Position numbers and translations under genes: made by a program. Of a DNA stretch of 64,000 nucleotides, positions 41,119-50,799 are shown in pieces. The notes under the pieces are model-generated. The model was given only the letters and a program-made list of their open reading frames with translations. It was not told the DNA's origin and ran no database searches. Origin of the DNA: Verrucomicrobiia bacterium (GTDB lineage Bacteria; Verrucomicrobiota; Verrucomicrobiia; Limisphaerales; JADLHS01); the NCBI GenBank assembly GCA_026125285.1, contig JAHCLO010000036.1, forward strand, positions 1 through 64,000, given 5' to 3'. The number at the start of each line of letters is the position of its first letter. Positions within the stretch are counted from its first letter, which is position 1.

Positions 41119-44100
41119 ATGTGCTTGCGTCTCTTTCTGACCGCGCTCCTGTCCCTGGCCAGGTTGGCCAGTTTGGCTCGCGGAGCGGAGGAGGCGTCCG
41201 CGCTGTTACCGCCGGGTGCGCGGGCGGTGTGGGACCTGTCCCTCGCCTGGCGGGAAACGACGCCGACGCGCGAGCGGGTCAGCCTCAATGGCCTCTGGCG
41301 CTGGCAGCCCGCCACGCCCGGCGCCGACGCCGTTCCCACACAGGGTTGGGGATTCTTCAAAGTGCCGGGTCCGTGGCCGGGCATCACCGACTACATGCAG
41401 AAGGACTCGCAGACGGCGCATGTTCATCCAAGTTGGAAAGCGACGCGGTTGCGGGACGTGACGGCAGCCTGGTATGAGCGCGAGATTAACGTGCCGGAGG
41501 CCTGGACCGGTCGGCGCATCGCGTTGAGCGCCGAATACCTGAACTCGTTCGCCGCGGTGTTTGTAGATGGAGAAAAGGCTGGCGAACTGCAGTTTCCAGC
41601 CGGCGAACTCGACCTCACGGCGGCTTTGCGGCCCGGCCAACCACACCGGCTATCGTTGCTGGTCGTTGCCCTGCCGCTCAGAGGGGTGATGCTTTCCTAC
41701 TCGGACAGCGCCTCGGCGCGCGAAGTCAGAGGGAGCGTGGCGCGACGAGGACTCTGTGGCGACGTTTTCCTCGTCTGCACGCCGAGGCAGTCGCGATTGA
41801 CTGATGTGCGATTGAGGACTTCGGTGCGGCGTTGGGAAATCTCACTGCAAGCGGCGTTGAAGGAACTTGAACCCAGCAAGGACCACCGGCTGGCTGCGCG
41901 GATCACTGACGGCGACCAGACCGTGAAGGAATTTCGCAGTCCGCCATTCCAAGCCGCCGATCTCGATCACGGCCAACTCACCCTCACGAAATCCTGGCAG
42001 CCGGCCAAGCTGTGGGACATCCACACGCCGCAGCATCAATACGAGTTGCACGTGTCGCTCTTGGACGCGAACGACCGCTTGCTGGACGCGCTGCCGCCGG
42101 TGCGCTTCGGCTTCCGCGAGTTTTGGATCGAGGGGCGCGATTTTTTCCTGAACGGCACGAGGCTGTTCCTCTCCACCGTGCCGCTGGATAACGCCCAGGT
42201 CGGCGCGGCGGCCGCGACCTATTCCGCCGCGCGCGAAAGCCTCGAACGCCTCCGCAGCTTCGGCATCAACTTCGTTTACACACACAACTACGACTGCCAG
42301 CCGGGCGCGCATCTGAGCTTCGCCGAGATTCTGCGGGCGGCGGATGACGAGGGCATGTTGGTGGCGTTAACCCAGCCGCACTTCAGTCATTACGACTGGA
42401 CCACGCGGAACGCCGACACGGCCAATGGCTACGCCCGGCATGCGGAGTTTTTCGCGCGCGTGGCGGGCAATCATCCCTCGGTCGTGATGTATGCCACCAG
42501 TCACAACGCCACGGGTTACAACGAAGACATGAACCCGCGCCTGCTGGACGGCCACTCCGCGCCGCGCGACAACTGGGCGGCGAACAACGTCAAACGCGCC
42601 CTCCGCGCCGAGGCCGTCATCCGGTCGTTCGATGCGAGCCGCATCATTTATCACCACGCCTCCGGCAACCTCGGCCCGATGCACTTGAGCAACTTTTATC
42701 CGAACTTCGTGCCGGTGCAGGAGATGTCCGATTGGTTCGAGCACTGGGCGACCAACGGAATCAAGCCGTTGTTTCTGTGCGAATACGGCGCGCCCTTCAC
42801 GTGGGACTGGGCGATGTATCGCGGCTGGTATCAGGGCAAACGCGAATTTGGCAGCGCCCCGGTGCCGTGGGAGTTCTGCCTCGCGGAATGGAACGCGCAG
42901 TTCCTCGGCGACGGCGCACTTGCCATCAGCGACAGGGAGAAGCGCAACCTGCGCTGGGAGGCGCGGCAGTTTCGCGAGGGGCGGTTGTGGCATCGCTGGG
43001 ATTATCCGCATCAACTGGGTTCGACCGACTTCCCGGAGCGCGAGCCGGTCTTTGCGAAATACTTCACCGAGAACTGGCGCGCGTTCCGCACCTGGGGGCT
43101 TTCGGCAAACTCACCGTGGGAACACCACATTCTGTTCAAGCCGCGCCCCGGCCTGAATCGCAATCGCCGCCAGGAACTGCCGGTGGATTGGGCGAATCTA
43201 CAACGCCCCGGTCTCAGCCCGGACTATCTGGCGGAACGCTTTGAGCGGATGGACATGGCCTACGACCGCACCGACTGGGTGCCCACCGGCGGCGGCGAGG
43301 CATTGATGCGCAACAACCGTCCGCTGCTGGCATGGCTGGCCGGCAAGCCGGAACGCTTCACCAGCAAGGATCATGTTTTTCAACCGGATGAAACCGTTGA
43401 GAAACAACTCATCGTGATCAACAACTCACGGGTGACGGTTCGTGCCGAAGTTGTCTGGGAGTTGAAATTGACGCCGCCCATTGCGGGGCGAACGCACCTG
43501 GTGATCGAAACCGGCCAACAGACGCGCGTGCCCTTGCGGTTTGCGCTGCCAACCGACATCGCGCCAGGCGAATACCGACTCACCGCGAAGGTGGAGTTCG
43601 ATACGGGCGAGGCGCAGACCGATGAGTTTGCCATTCACGTCCTGCCGGCGAGCGCTCCGCCCAGGGTGGACCGGCGCGTTGCTTTGTTTGATCCGAGAGG
43701 CGAGACGGCTGAGTCCTTGCGGACCTTGGGGATTCGCTTCGAGTTGGTGAATGGTACGACCGACCTTGCTGGCTTCGATGTGTTGGTGGTTGGCCAGGGC
43801 GCACTAACCGTTGATGGCCCGGCGCCGGACATCCATCGCGTGCGCGACGGCCTCAAGGTGCTGGTCTTCGAACAAACCTCGGAAGTGCTGGAGAAGCGAT
43901 TTGGCTTTCGCGTCACCGAATACGGACTGCGCAATGTCTTTCCCCGGATTCCAGACCACCCGGCACTCACGGGTTTGCGAGCGGAGCACCTGCGCGATTG
44001 GCGCGGCGCGGCAACTCTGTTGCCGTCGGAGTTGAAGTACGAATTGAATCCCAAGTTCAACGGCGCACCAACGGTGAGGTGGTGTGACATTCCCGTGACC

Positions 44101-45024
44101 CGTCTGTGGCGTTGCGGCAATCAGGGCAACGTGGCTTCCGTGCTCATCGAGAAACCCGCCCGCGGCGATTTCCTGCCGCTGCTGGATGGCGGGTTCAGTT
44201 TGCAGTACAGCCCGCTGCTTGAATTCCGCGAGGGCCGGGGAGTGATCCTGTTCTGCCAGTTGGACGTGACGGGGCGCACGGAGCGCGATCCGGCAGCCGA
44301 ACGGTTGACCGCCAAGCTGCTGGAACACGTCGCAAGTTGGCAGCCGGCGCCGAAGCGCGCGACGCTTTACGTCGGCGACGTCAAGGGCCGCGAGAGCCTC
44401 GTTGCCGCCGGCTTTCAACCCGAAGAATACACCGGTGGTTCGCTGACACCTGACCACGTGTTGATCGTCGGGCCGGGCGGCGGTCAGACGCTGCGTCCGC
44501 ACCGCGATGCGGTGACGGCTTTCCTGCGAGCGGGTGGAAACATGCTGGCGTTGGGTTTGGACCAGGCGGACGCCGACGCGTTTTTGGAACTCAAGGTGTC
44601 TTTCACAAGGGCCGAGCACATCAGTGCGGTTTTTCATCCGCCGCCGTTCGGCTCTTTGCTGGCTGGAGTCGGCCCCGCCGATGTGCATTGCCGCGATCCG
44701 CGCCCGCTGCCGCTGGTGTCAGAGGGAGCAAGTGTGGTGGGCAACGGCGCTCTGGCATCGGGAACGGATGTGAACCTCGTGTTCTGCCAGCTTGCGCCCT
44801 GGCAATTTGATTACGCGAAGAATTACGGCCTCAAGCGGACCTTCCGCCGCACGGCGTTTCTGATCACGCGGCTGGCGTGCAACCTTGGGGCGCACAGCGA
44901 AACGCCTTTGCTGACGCGCTGGTCCTCGCCGGTTGCCAGGAATGAACCGGGCCGCTGGTTGGAGGGATTCTACCTTGATCAAGCGGAAGAGTGGGACGAC
45001 CCCTACCGTTTCTTCCGGTGGTGA
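41119..45024 (+). CDS. secreted GH2-type protein with unusual acid/base site
   Basis: 1301 aa from the ATG at 41119 (CGGAG five bases upstream; a GTG two codons earlier is possible). Signal: LRLFLTALLSLARLASLARG. A GH2 sugar-binding N-domain (WYEREINVPEAWTGRRIALS), an immunoglobulin-like domain, then a TIM barrel starting DFFLNGTRLFLS. The nucleophile is Glu555 in FLCEYGAPFTWDW. At the acid/base place the usual Asn-Glu is replaced by SHNATGYNE (Glu469 lies six residues late). The C-terminal ~450 residues include two glutamine-amidotransferase-like segments (FDVLVVGQGALT, DHVLIVGPGGGQ). The only clear plus-strand gene. Substrate unknown. Confidence 0.8.
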   Translation: MCLRLFLTALLSLARLASLARGAEEASALLPPGARAVWDLSLAWRETTPTRERVSLNGLWRWQPATPGADAVPTQGWGFFKVPGPWPGITDYMQKDSQTAHVHPSWKATRLRDVTAAWYEREINVPEAWTGRRIALSAEYLNSFAAVFVDGEKAGELQFPAGELDLTAALRPGQPHRLSLLVVALPLRGVMLSYSDSASAREVRGSVARRGLCGDVFLVCTPRQSRLTDVRLRTSVRRWEISLQAALKELEPSKDHRLAARITDGDQTVKEFRSPPFQAADLDHGQLTLTKSWQPAKLWDIHTPQHQYELHVSLLDANDRLLDALPPVRFGFREFWIEGRDFFLNGTRLFLSTVPLDNAQVGAAAATYSAARESLERLRSFGINFVYTHNYDCQPGAHLSFAEILRAADDEGMLVALTQPHFSHYDWTTRNADTANGYARHAEFFARVAGNHPSVVMYATSHNATGYNEDMNPRLLDGHSAPRDNWAANNVKRALRAEAVIRSFDASRIIYHHASGNLGPMHLSNFYPNFVPVQEMSDWFEHWATNGIKPLFLCEYGAPFTWDWAMYRGWYQGKREFGSAPVPWEFCLAEWNAQFLGDGALAISDREKRNLRWEARQFREGRLWHRWDYPHQLGSTDFPEREPVFAKYFTENWRAFRTWGLSANSPWEHHILFKPRPGLNRNRRQELPVDWANLQRPGLSPDYLAERFERMDMAYDRTDWVPTGGGEALMRNNRPLLAWLAGKPERFTSKDHVFQPDETVEKQLIVINNSRVTVRAEVVWELKLTPPIAGRTHLVIETGQQTRVPLRFALPTDIAPGEYRLTAKVEFDTGEAQTDEFAIHVLPASAPPRVDRRVALFDPRGETAESLRTLGIRFELVNGTTDLAGFDVLVVGQGALTVDGPAPDIHRVRDGLKVLVFEQTSEVLEKRFGFRVTEYGLRNVFPRIPDHPALTGLRAEHLRDWRGAATLLPSELKYELNPKFNGAPTVRWCDIPVTRLWRCGNQGNVASVLIEKPARGDFLPLLDGGFSLQYSPLLEFREGRGVILFCQLDVTGRTERDPAAERLTAKLLEHVASWQPAPKRATLYVGDVKGRESLVAAGFQPEEYTGGSLTPDHVLIVGPGGGQTLRPHRDAVTAFLRAGGNMLALGLDQADADAFLELKVSFTRAEHISAVFHPPPFGSLLAGVGPADVHCRDPRPLPLVSEGASVVGNGALASGTDVNLVFCQLAPWQFDYAKNYGLKRTFRRTAFLITRLACNLGAHSETPLLTRWSSPVARNEPGRWLEGFYLDQAEEWDDPYRFFRW

Positions 45025-45064
45025 GTGATTTGGTGGAAGAACCTCGCGCCTTGCGACGAGCGCG

Positions 45065-46549
45065 TTACCGCTTCGTCCGCGTCTGAATCGGCTTCTGCCC
45101 GTCAGGCTTCGGCATCCAAAAGTCCTGGTAGCCCAGCTTGCAGGCGCTGATCAATTCCAGCGCGTACTCGGCCCGGCCCAAATCGCTGTCGGTGTTGTTG
45201 CAGCCGAGGGTGAACTTCAGCCCCGCATCTCTGGCCATTTGCACGAAGGTGCGGCTCGGCAGCCGCAGACGGCTGTTCAACTCGATGGCCACGTCGTTCC
45301 GTTTCGCCGCGTCAATCACGCGCCGCATGCGCTCCGGCGTCCAGAGCGCGTCGTATTCACCCGCGATCACCTCCGGCAGGAAGGTCGGGTTGGCATAAAT
45401 GTCCACCGGCTCCTCGGCCAGCAGCTTGACGATGGTTTCCACGAGATGCTCCATGAACGCCTGCGGGTCGGGGACTTCGACCTCCTCCCTGATCCAAAGC
45501 CGCGCGCGTTGGCCGCGGTGGTCAACGATCGTCATGCTGTCGGTGAAAACGTAATCGAACCGGGCGATCACGGCGGGCGAAAAGAGCGTCGGCCATTCGC
45601 GGCCCTCGGCCTGCATGCCCACGAAAAACGGCTGGCCCGCCAGGGACTCCAGAAAGGCCAGCGCGCCGGCGTCGTTGGTAACGGCGAAGCCCACGCCGCA
45701 ATTGACGGCAATCCCGTGATTGATGCCGGTGCGGAAGGTGTGCTGGCGGACGCCCTCCAGCGTCAGCCCGCCCTTGAGGTGCGTGTGAAAATCCACGAGC
45801 GGAAAATTGGCGCCGCCGAGCCGGACGAGCTGGGCGTCCACGGCGTCGAACGATACCGGAGCCACCGAATGAAACGGCAGTTCGTCCGGCAACGGCTTCA
45901 CGCGGAGGTTGCGGAAGTACACCTTGCTTTCGGGATCGTGTCCTTGCAGCGCGAACGTGCCGCGCGAAAGCCGGCGTCGCGGACGATTGGGATCGGAAGG
46001 CGGGTTGTCCGGCTCGATGTAGTCCACCACCAACTGTCCGTTCAAGCGGACTTGCACATGCGGGTTGCGGACGGCGATGTGCATCGTGAACCACTCGTCG
46101 TCCTTTACGAGCGCCTTGTAGAGATTGCGAATGCCGTAGAGGCTGCCGGTCTTTTTCATCTCGACGTAGCCACCCGCGCCCCGGTGGGTGTTGCAGACCT
46201 GCACCTCGAATCCTCTGCCGGGAAAACCCTTCTCCTGATAGCCAGTGTGGAAATAAACGCCGGAGTTGGCCGCCGGCCGCGTCAGGACCTCAACCTGAAG
46301 CTCAAAGTTTTTGAAATCGGCGTTCTGCACCGGGCCGGCGTAGAACAGGTGCGACCGCGCGCCCGCAAAGGCAATCGTCCCGTCCACCACCTTGAAGCCG
46401 CTGGGATTCTCGCTCGCCCGCCAGCCGTCCAGCGTCTGGCCGTCGAACAAGGAAATCCAACCGTCCGCATCCGCCGCCCATGCGCTGATGCCCAGGTTCA
46501 ACGCCGTCACCAGACTGACCCAACCCCACGCCCTGCGCCAATTCCTCAT
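45065..46549 (-). CDS. secreted DUF1080 domain fused to PHP-type domain
   Basis: 494 aa from the ATG at 46549; signal WGWVSLVTALNLGISAWA. Residues about 30-230 are a DUF1080 (3-keto-disaccharide hydrolase) domain: GWISLFDGQTLDGWRASE, NSGVYFHTGYQEKGFPGRGF, GTFALQGHDPESKVYFRNLR. Residues about 250-480 are a PHP/metal-hydrolase fold: FPLVDFHTHLKGG with the His-x-His pair, FTDSMTI, AIELNSRLRLPS and GLKFTLGCNNTDSD. The two functions together suggest sugar oxidation/cleavage outside the cytoplasm. Convergent with the GH2 gene; 40 nt apart. Confidence 0.82.
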   Translation of the reverse strand: MRNWRRAWGWVSLVTALNLGISAWAADADGWISLFDGQTLDGWRASENPSGFKVVDGTIAFAGARSHLFYAGPVQNADFKNFELQVEVLTRPAANSGVYFHTGYQEKGFPGRGFEVQVCNTHRGAGGYVEMKKTGSLYGIRNLYKALVKDDEWFTMHIAVRNPHVQVRLNGQLVVDYIEPDNPPSDPNRPRRRLSRGTFALQGHDPESKVYFRNLRVKPLPDELPFHSVAPVSFDAVDAQLVRLGGANFPLVDFHTHLKGGLTLEGVRQHTFRTGINHGIAVNCGVGFAVTNDAGALAFLESLAGQPFFVGMQAEGREWPTLFSPAVIARFDYVFTDSMTIVDHRGQRARLWIREEVEVPDPQAFMEHLVETIVKLLAEEPVDIYANPTFLPEVIAGEYDALWTPERMRRVIDAAKRNDVAIELNSRLRLPSRTFVQMARDAGLKFTLGCNNTDSDLGRAEYALELISACKLGYQDFWMPKPDGQKPIQTRTKR

Positions 46550-46674
46550 GCGCGCAGGTTGGAACAAACCGCTCGGTTTGAACAGTGGCAAATGATGAAG
46601 TCGGCGGCGATGAGGGGAGCTTGTCCTTGCGCTCCCATCAATCGCACAGAGGTGGGGGCGGAATCGGCTCACGT

Positions 46675-47856
46675 TTATTTCGCCGCCGCGTTGCCGGTGA
46701 TTTCTGCGAGCAGATCGAAGAACGCCCGTTTGCGCGGCGAACTGATCTGCCAGTTGACCGGCACACTCTGGAAACCTTCCGCGAACGGCTCGTCCCGCTG
46801 CCGGAAATCAAAATAACCCCAGGACACGTAGTTGGTGACGCAGGCCACGAAGTTGTTGCCCGCGACGCCCCAGCCTTGGTGCGCATCGCGCCACGGACGG
46901 TCGTCCTCGTTGTTCACGATCGGTTTGGCGGTGAACTCCGGCATGGTGCGTACTGTGCGGATCATCTCGACCATGCGCGCGGGCTGCTGCACGCCGTTAC
47001 CGTGGAGCAGAATGTAGTCGGCCATCGCGACCACGTTCGCGCGGGGAATCGAACCGCCATTGTAACTGACACTGACGGGCAACGGGTGGTTGTTCAGGCG
47101 CGAGCGTGCTTGCGCAAGCGCGATCAATTCATGCACCCGGTCGGCCTTGATGATTTCGCGGTCGTAGGCGCGGTTGTCGCACTCATTGGCAATTTCGAGC
47201 AGCACGTTGCGATAGCCGCGCGCGGCCACCCAGTCCACGGTGTTGATCACGGCCCGCTTCACGGCTTCGTCATCCACCAACCGCTGGTCCTGGCCGAAAT
47301 AGAAGATGCCCAGCATGACCACCATGCCCAATTCATCAGCGCGATCCAGAATCCTCTCCAGCCGCGCCATATAGTCCGGGCGCAGCGAGCCGTCGGCGGC
47401 GATGGCGGAATTGTGCCAGGGCTGATCGGCCGAGTAGCCTTCCGGGCTGCCGCCCTGGAGATTCAGCACCACGCACAGCAGGCCATGCCGATGCCACTCG
47501 GGCATGGCCGCCACAAACTCGCGCGTGTTGCGCTCCGCGTCCCAGCGGCCGGTGTCAGGATATGCCCAGCGCGACAGCGTTTCCGGGTTCAGGTCATCGA
47601 AAATCCCCTGAACCATGCGTGAGTTGAGCAGCAACCCTTCGATCTTGTATCCGCGCCAGGTGCGGCCGGCGTAGGTTGGCTGGCCGTTGAGGAAGAATTG
47701 TTCGTTCACGATGGTCAGGGCGGTCTTCCGTGGTGGGATTCGGGCGGAAGGATTCGGGATGACGTCTGAACTCACCAAGGGAACAGGGACTGCATCCTCG
47801 GCGCGCGAAAGCGCCGGCAAAGTTACCACGACCAAGATAGCGATAAAGGCAGTCAT
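46675..47856 (-). CDS. secreted GH5-like cellulase-fold protein
   Basis: 393 aa from the ATG at 47856; the frame is open further upstream without convincing coding character. Signal: FIAILVVVTLPALSRAED. A TIM barrel of clan GH-A: the acid/base Glu lies in NVLLEIANECDNR and the probable nucleophile in KPIVNNEDDRP at a later strand. A His near YILLHGNGVQ fits strand 6. Specificity unknown. It lies between the DUF1080-PHP gene and the aldehyde dehydrogenase. Confidence 0.75.
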   Translation of the reverse strand: MTAFIAILVVVTLPALSRAEDAVPVPLVSSDVIPNPSARIPPRKTALTIVNEQFFLNGQPTYAGRTWRGYKIEGLLLNSRMVQGIFDDLNPETLSRWAYPDTGRWDAERNTREFVAAMPEWHRHGLLCVVLNLQGGSPEGYSADQPWHNSAIAADGSLRPDYMARLERILDRADELGMVVMLGIFYFGQDQRLVDDEAVKRAVINTVDWVAARGYRNVLLEIANECDNRAYDREIIKADRVHELIALAQARSRLNNHPLPVSVSYNGGSIPRANVVAMADYILLHGNGVQQPARMVEMIRTVRTMPEFTAKPIVNNEDDRPWRDAHQGWGVAGNNFVACVTNYVSWGYFDFRQRDEPFAEGFQSVPVNWQISSPRKRAFFDLLAEITGNAAAK

Positions 47857-48212
47857 GACCAGCAATGCGATCCGGGCAAAACCGTTCCCACAGGACAGCG
47901 GGCAATGTCGGCGGTGCAGATTGCGGACGGAGGAGTGAGGTGGGGAAGCGGAGTTCTCGATGATGGTGCGAGATTGCGGGTTGCGCTCCTCTGCCGCTGC
48001 GGTAACTGGATTTGTCGAGCAGCGGGCGCTGTCAGAACACCCCGAAGCTCGCATCGCAAAGAGTCTGCTCACAGCCGGACTATGGCTCGACGCGCGAACA
48101 GTCGTCAACCCTGATAGACCAGAGCTCCCTCCGACGCAGGAAGCGTCACTGAAAATCCATTGCCGCTCAGGCAGCTGCGTCTGAATCTCAGATCACGAGT
48201 TGGGCCGGTGAC
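47857..48212. other. intergenic region between aldehyde dehydrogenase and GH5-like gene
   Basis: 356 bp. I see no conserved element or credible short gene; it may contain the promoter of the GH5-like gene. Confidence 0.4.
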
Positions 48213-49637
48213 TCAATCCAGTTGCAGCGAGATATGTTTGGTGTCGAGGAACGCGTCCACTCCCTCGCGGCCGAGTTCCCTTCCCCAACCGCTTTGTTTC
48301 ACGCCGCCGAAGGGGCATTGCGACGTGGTGGGCAGGCCGTCGTTCACACCGATCATCCCGGCCTCCAGCGATTCGACGAGCCGGAACATTCGCTTCATGT
48401 CGTTTGTGAATACGTAGGCGCTGAGGCCGTAATCCGAGTTGTTCGCGAGCGCGACCGCTTCGCGTTCGGTGTCAAAGCATGTCAGAGGTGCCACGGGGGC
48501 AAACGTCTCTTCAAACATGCACAGACTGTTGCGCCCCACGTCCGCGAGCACGGTTGGCTCGAAGAAGAAACCTTCGCGTTTGAGCGGGTGGCCACCGCAC
48601 AGCAGCTTCGCGCCGCCGTTGACCGCATCGTTCACGTGCTCGGCCGCCTTATCCACCGCGGCGCGGTCAATCAGCGGGCCGATCTGGGTCTGCGGATCAA
48701 TGCCGTCGCCCACCTTGAGGGCAACGACTTTTTCGGTCAGCGATTGCAGGAACGCGGGATACACCCCGCGCTGGACATAAATGCGATTTGCGGCGATGCA
48801 GGACTGGCCGGTGTTCCGGAACTTGGCCAGGAGGGTCCCCTTCACGGCGTCGTCCAGCGAGCAATCGTCAAACACCAACAGGGGGGCGTTGCCGCCCAGT
48901 TCCAGCGACAGGGGCTTGACCCGCGCGGCGGCACCGGCAATGAGTTTGCGCCCGACTTCCGTGGAGCCGGTGAAGGTAATTTTGCGACAGAGCGGATTAT
49001 CCAGAAACTCCCGGCCGATCTCGGCGGCATTGCCGGCCACCAGTTGAAACACGCCGGCGGGCAATTCCGCCGCGTGGACACATTCGGCGAAGGTCACCGC
49101 CGAGAGGGGGGTCTGCCGAGCGGGCTTGAGAATCACCGGACAACCGGCGGCCAGTGCGGGGGCCACCTTGCGAACCGCCAGCACGAGTGGAAAATTCCAC
49201 GGACTGATGGCGGCCACCACACCCATGGGGGTCTTGATCACCAGGTGACGTTTGCTTTCGTTTTGCGGCGGCACCACGCGCCCGTAAACCCGCCGTGCCT
49301 CCTCGGCGAACCAGCGCAGGTGGTCTTCGGCCATGGCCACCTCGCCCTGGCTTTGGGCAATGGGTTTCCCGTTCTCCAACGTAATGATCCGGGCAAGCTC
49401 TTCGCGGCGCCGGTGAACCTCATCGGCAATTCGCTCCAGAATCTCGCCCCGGCCCCGGCCGGTAATCTGACGCCATCCGGCGAACGCCTTGTGTGCGTCT
49501 TCCAAGGCTTGGACCACGTGCCGCCGTTCCACTTGCGACATGCGCCCAATAATATCCTCGCTCGCCGGATTCACGACGCCGACGGAATCCGTGGTAACGA
49601 GCCATTCCCCATTCAGGTAAACGGGGTAAGTTTTCAT
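48213..49637 (-). CDS. NAD(P)-dependent aldehyde dehydrogenase, succinate-semialdehyde type
   Basis: 474 aa from the ATG at 49637 (another ATG seven codons earlier). Full ALDH pattern: ISPWNFPLVLAVRKVAPALA, LKPARQTPLSA, FTGSTEVGRKL, catalytic Glu in LSLELGGNAP, catalytic Cys in NTGQSCIAANR, and a CPFGGVKQSGWGRELG end. The GKPIAQSQGEV and ASEDIIG segments fit the GabD/SSADH group. It could serve other aldehydes; it lies 32 kb from phnW, so a phosphonoacetaldehyde role is not indicated by position. Confidence 0.85.
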   Translation of the reverse strand: MKTYPVYLNGEWLVTTDSVGVVNPASEDIIGRMSQVERRHVVQALEDAHKAFAGWRQITGRGRGEILERIADEVHRRREELARIITLENGKPIAQSQGEVAMAEDHLRWFAEEARRVYGRVVPPQNESKRHLVIKTPMGVVAAISPWNFPLVLAVRKVAPALAAGCPVILKPARQTPLSAVTFAECVHAAELPAGVFQLVAGNAAEIGREFLDNPLCRKITFTGSTEVGRKLIAGAAARVKPLSLELGGNAPLLVFDDCSLDDAVKGTLLAKFRNTGQSCIAANRIYVQRGVYPAFLQSLTEKVVALKVGDGIDPQTQIGPLIDRAAVDKAAEHVNDAVNGGAKLLCGGHPLKREGFFFEPTVLADVGRNSLCMFEETFAPVAPLTCFDTEREAVALANNSDYGLSAYVFTNDMKRMFRLVESLEAGMIGVNDGLPTTSQCPFGGVKQSGWGRELGREGVDAFLDTKHISLQLD

Positions 49638-49874
49638 GGCTTGGCCCAACCCCGGCATGAAAACGTGATGACGATGTGATGCATCATTGCCGGCAAATGG
49701 TTATTGTCTCATGCCGTCGGGGTCACGACTTTTCTGCGAAGGCGAGTTGAATCATCCGCCGGCGACAACCAACTGCGGTCAGGAGACGGCAGTTAATCCG
49801 GGACGGCCAGACGGAGGAAAACGATTGCGCCTCCCGAAAATGCCCTGCCGAACGATTGCAGAAAGTACGCCCGG

Positions 49875-50660
49875 CTAATAAACGAAGCCCGGGAGTCCTT
49901 GCTGGATGCGTCGCAAATCCGGAAGTTCGGCGGGACGAGCGCCCCGCCCGCGCACCACCAGGATTTTGGTCCGCCACTTCCAGAACTCCACGTGGCCATC
50001 CACCATGGAAACGGTCGCACCCTCGTGGCGTTGGGCAGGCAAATCACCCCAGTCAGTCGAAGGATACAGGCGCAAGCCAATGTTCCCATCGTTGATGAAA
50101 TTATCCGAAACTGTGCGGTTTTCCTGTTCTTCCACAAACACCAAGGCTTTGGAGGGGTTCGGATCGCGGATGTTCATGGCCTTGACGTTTCCCGCGCCAC
50201 CCAAGGCGCTGACCATGGAAAAGCTGCGGGTGGTCGGGTAGTTACCGCTGGGGCGGGTGATGGTCCAACGATCCGTGGGACACACGTAAGTGGGCAAGGC
50301 CGGCGAGTACTTATACATCACTCCGAGCTGGATGTTCGTGGTGCTGATGTCCGTCTGCACGTTTCCGTAAACCCAGGCTTCCTGCCCGGGCACTCCGTTT
50401 TGGCCGCCAGGGTTGTTCGGGGGAATCAGGTCGCCATTGTCATCGCAGTACATGATCCACCCAAGCTGAAGCTGTTTGACATTGTTGAAGCATCGGGTGC
50501 GTTGGGCCTTGTCCTTGGCCTTCGACAAGGCGGGCAAGAGCATGGCAGCCAGAATGGCGATGATCGCAATAACCACCAGTAGTTCGATCAGGGTAAATGC
50601 CTGCCGCCGGCAATGAGCGCAAGCGGAAGACCACTTTGCTGGGAGAGGATTCAACCACAT
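49875..50660 (-). CDS. type-II pseudopilin-like protein (H-X9-DG type)
   Basis: 261 aa from the ATG at 50660. Prepilin motif [20 protein letters not shown] with Glu at +5, then [20 protein letters not shown], the common verrucomicrobial form, and [16 protein letters not shown] near the end. It lies 139 nt downstream of the secreted protein at 50800-52485, an arrangement common in this phylum. Exported and possibly incorporated in a pseudopilus-like structure; partner machinery is not in the window. Confidence 0.88.
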   Translation of the reverse strand: MWLNPLPAKWSSACAHCRRQAFTLIELLVVIAIIAILAAMLLPALSKAKDKAQRTRCFNNVKQLQLGWIMYCDDNGDLIPPNNPGGQNGVPGQEAWVYGNVQTDISTTNIQLGVMYKYSPALPTYVCPTDRWTITRPSGNYPTTRSFSMVSALGGAGNVKAMNIRDPNPSKALVFVEEQENRTVSDNFINDGNIGLRLYPSTDWGDLPAQRHEGATVSMVDGHVEFWKWRTKILVVRGRGARPAELPDLRRIQQGLPGFVY

Positions 50661-50799
50661 ACTGGGTCGAGTTTTGAGTCGAAGTGTGAAAAGCCGAGTC
50701 TTGAATTCCTCGGCCCGCCGCGCTCGAAAGCAGCGACGGGCCGAGGGTATTGATTTCATTCGGCCTCAACCAAAGGAGGCCGAAACGTCAACCTGAAGC

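Noticed and set aside
45239-46816. Long plus-strand frame opposite the DUF1080-PHP gene
   Set aside because: Same reason: shadow of a clear minus-strand gene.
48213-49637. PhnY (phosphonoacetaldehyde dehydrogenase) as identity of the ALDH
   Set aside because: Motifs fit the succinate-semialdehyde group and the gene is 32 kb from phnW in a carbohydrate neighbourhood.
48222-49679. Long plus-strand frame opposite the aldehyde dehydrogenase
   Set aside because: Exact antisense of a full-length ALDH; no ribosome site or family motif.
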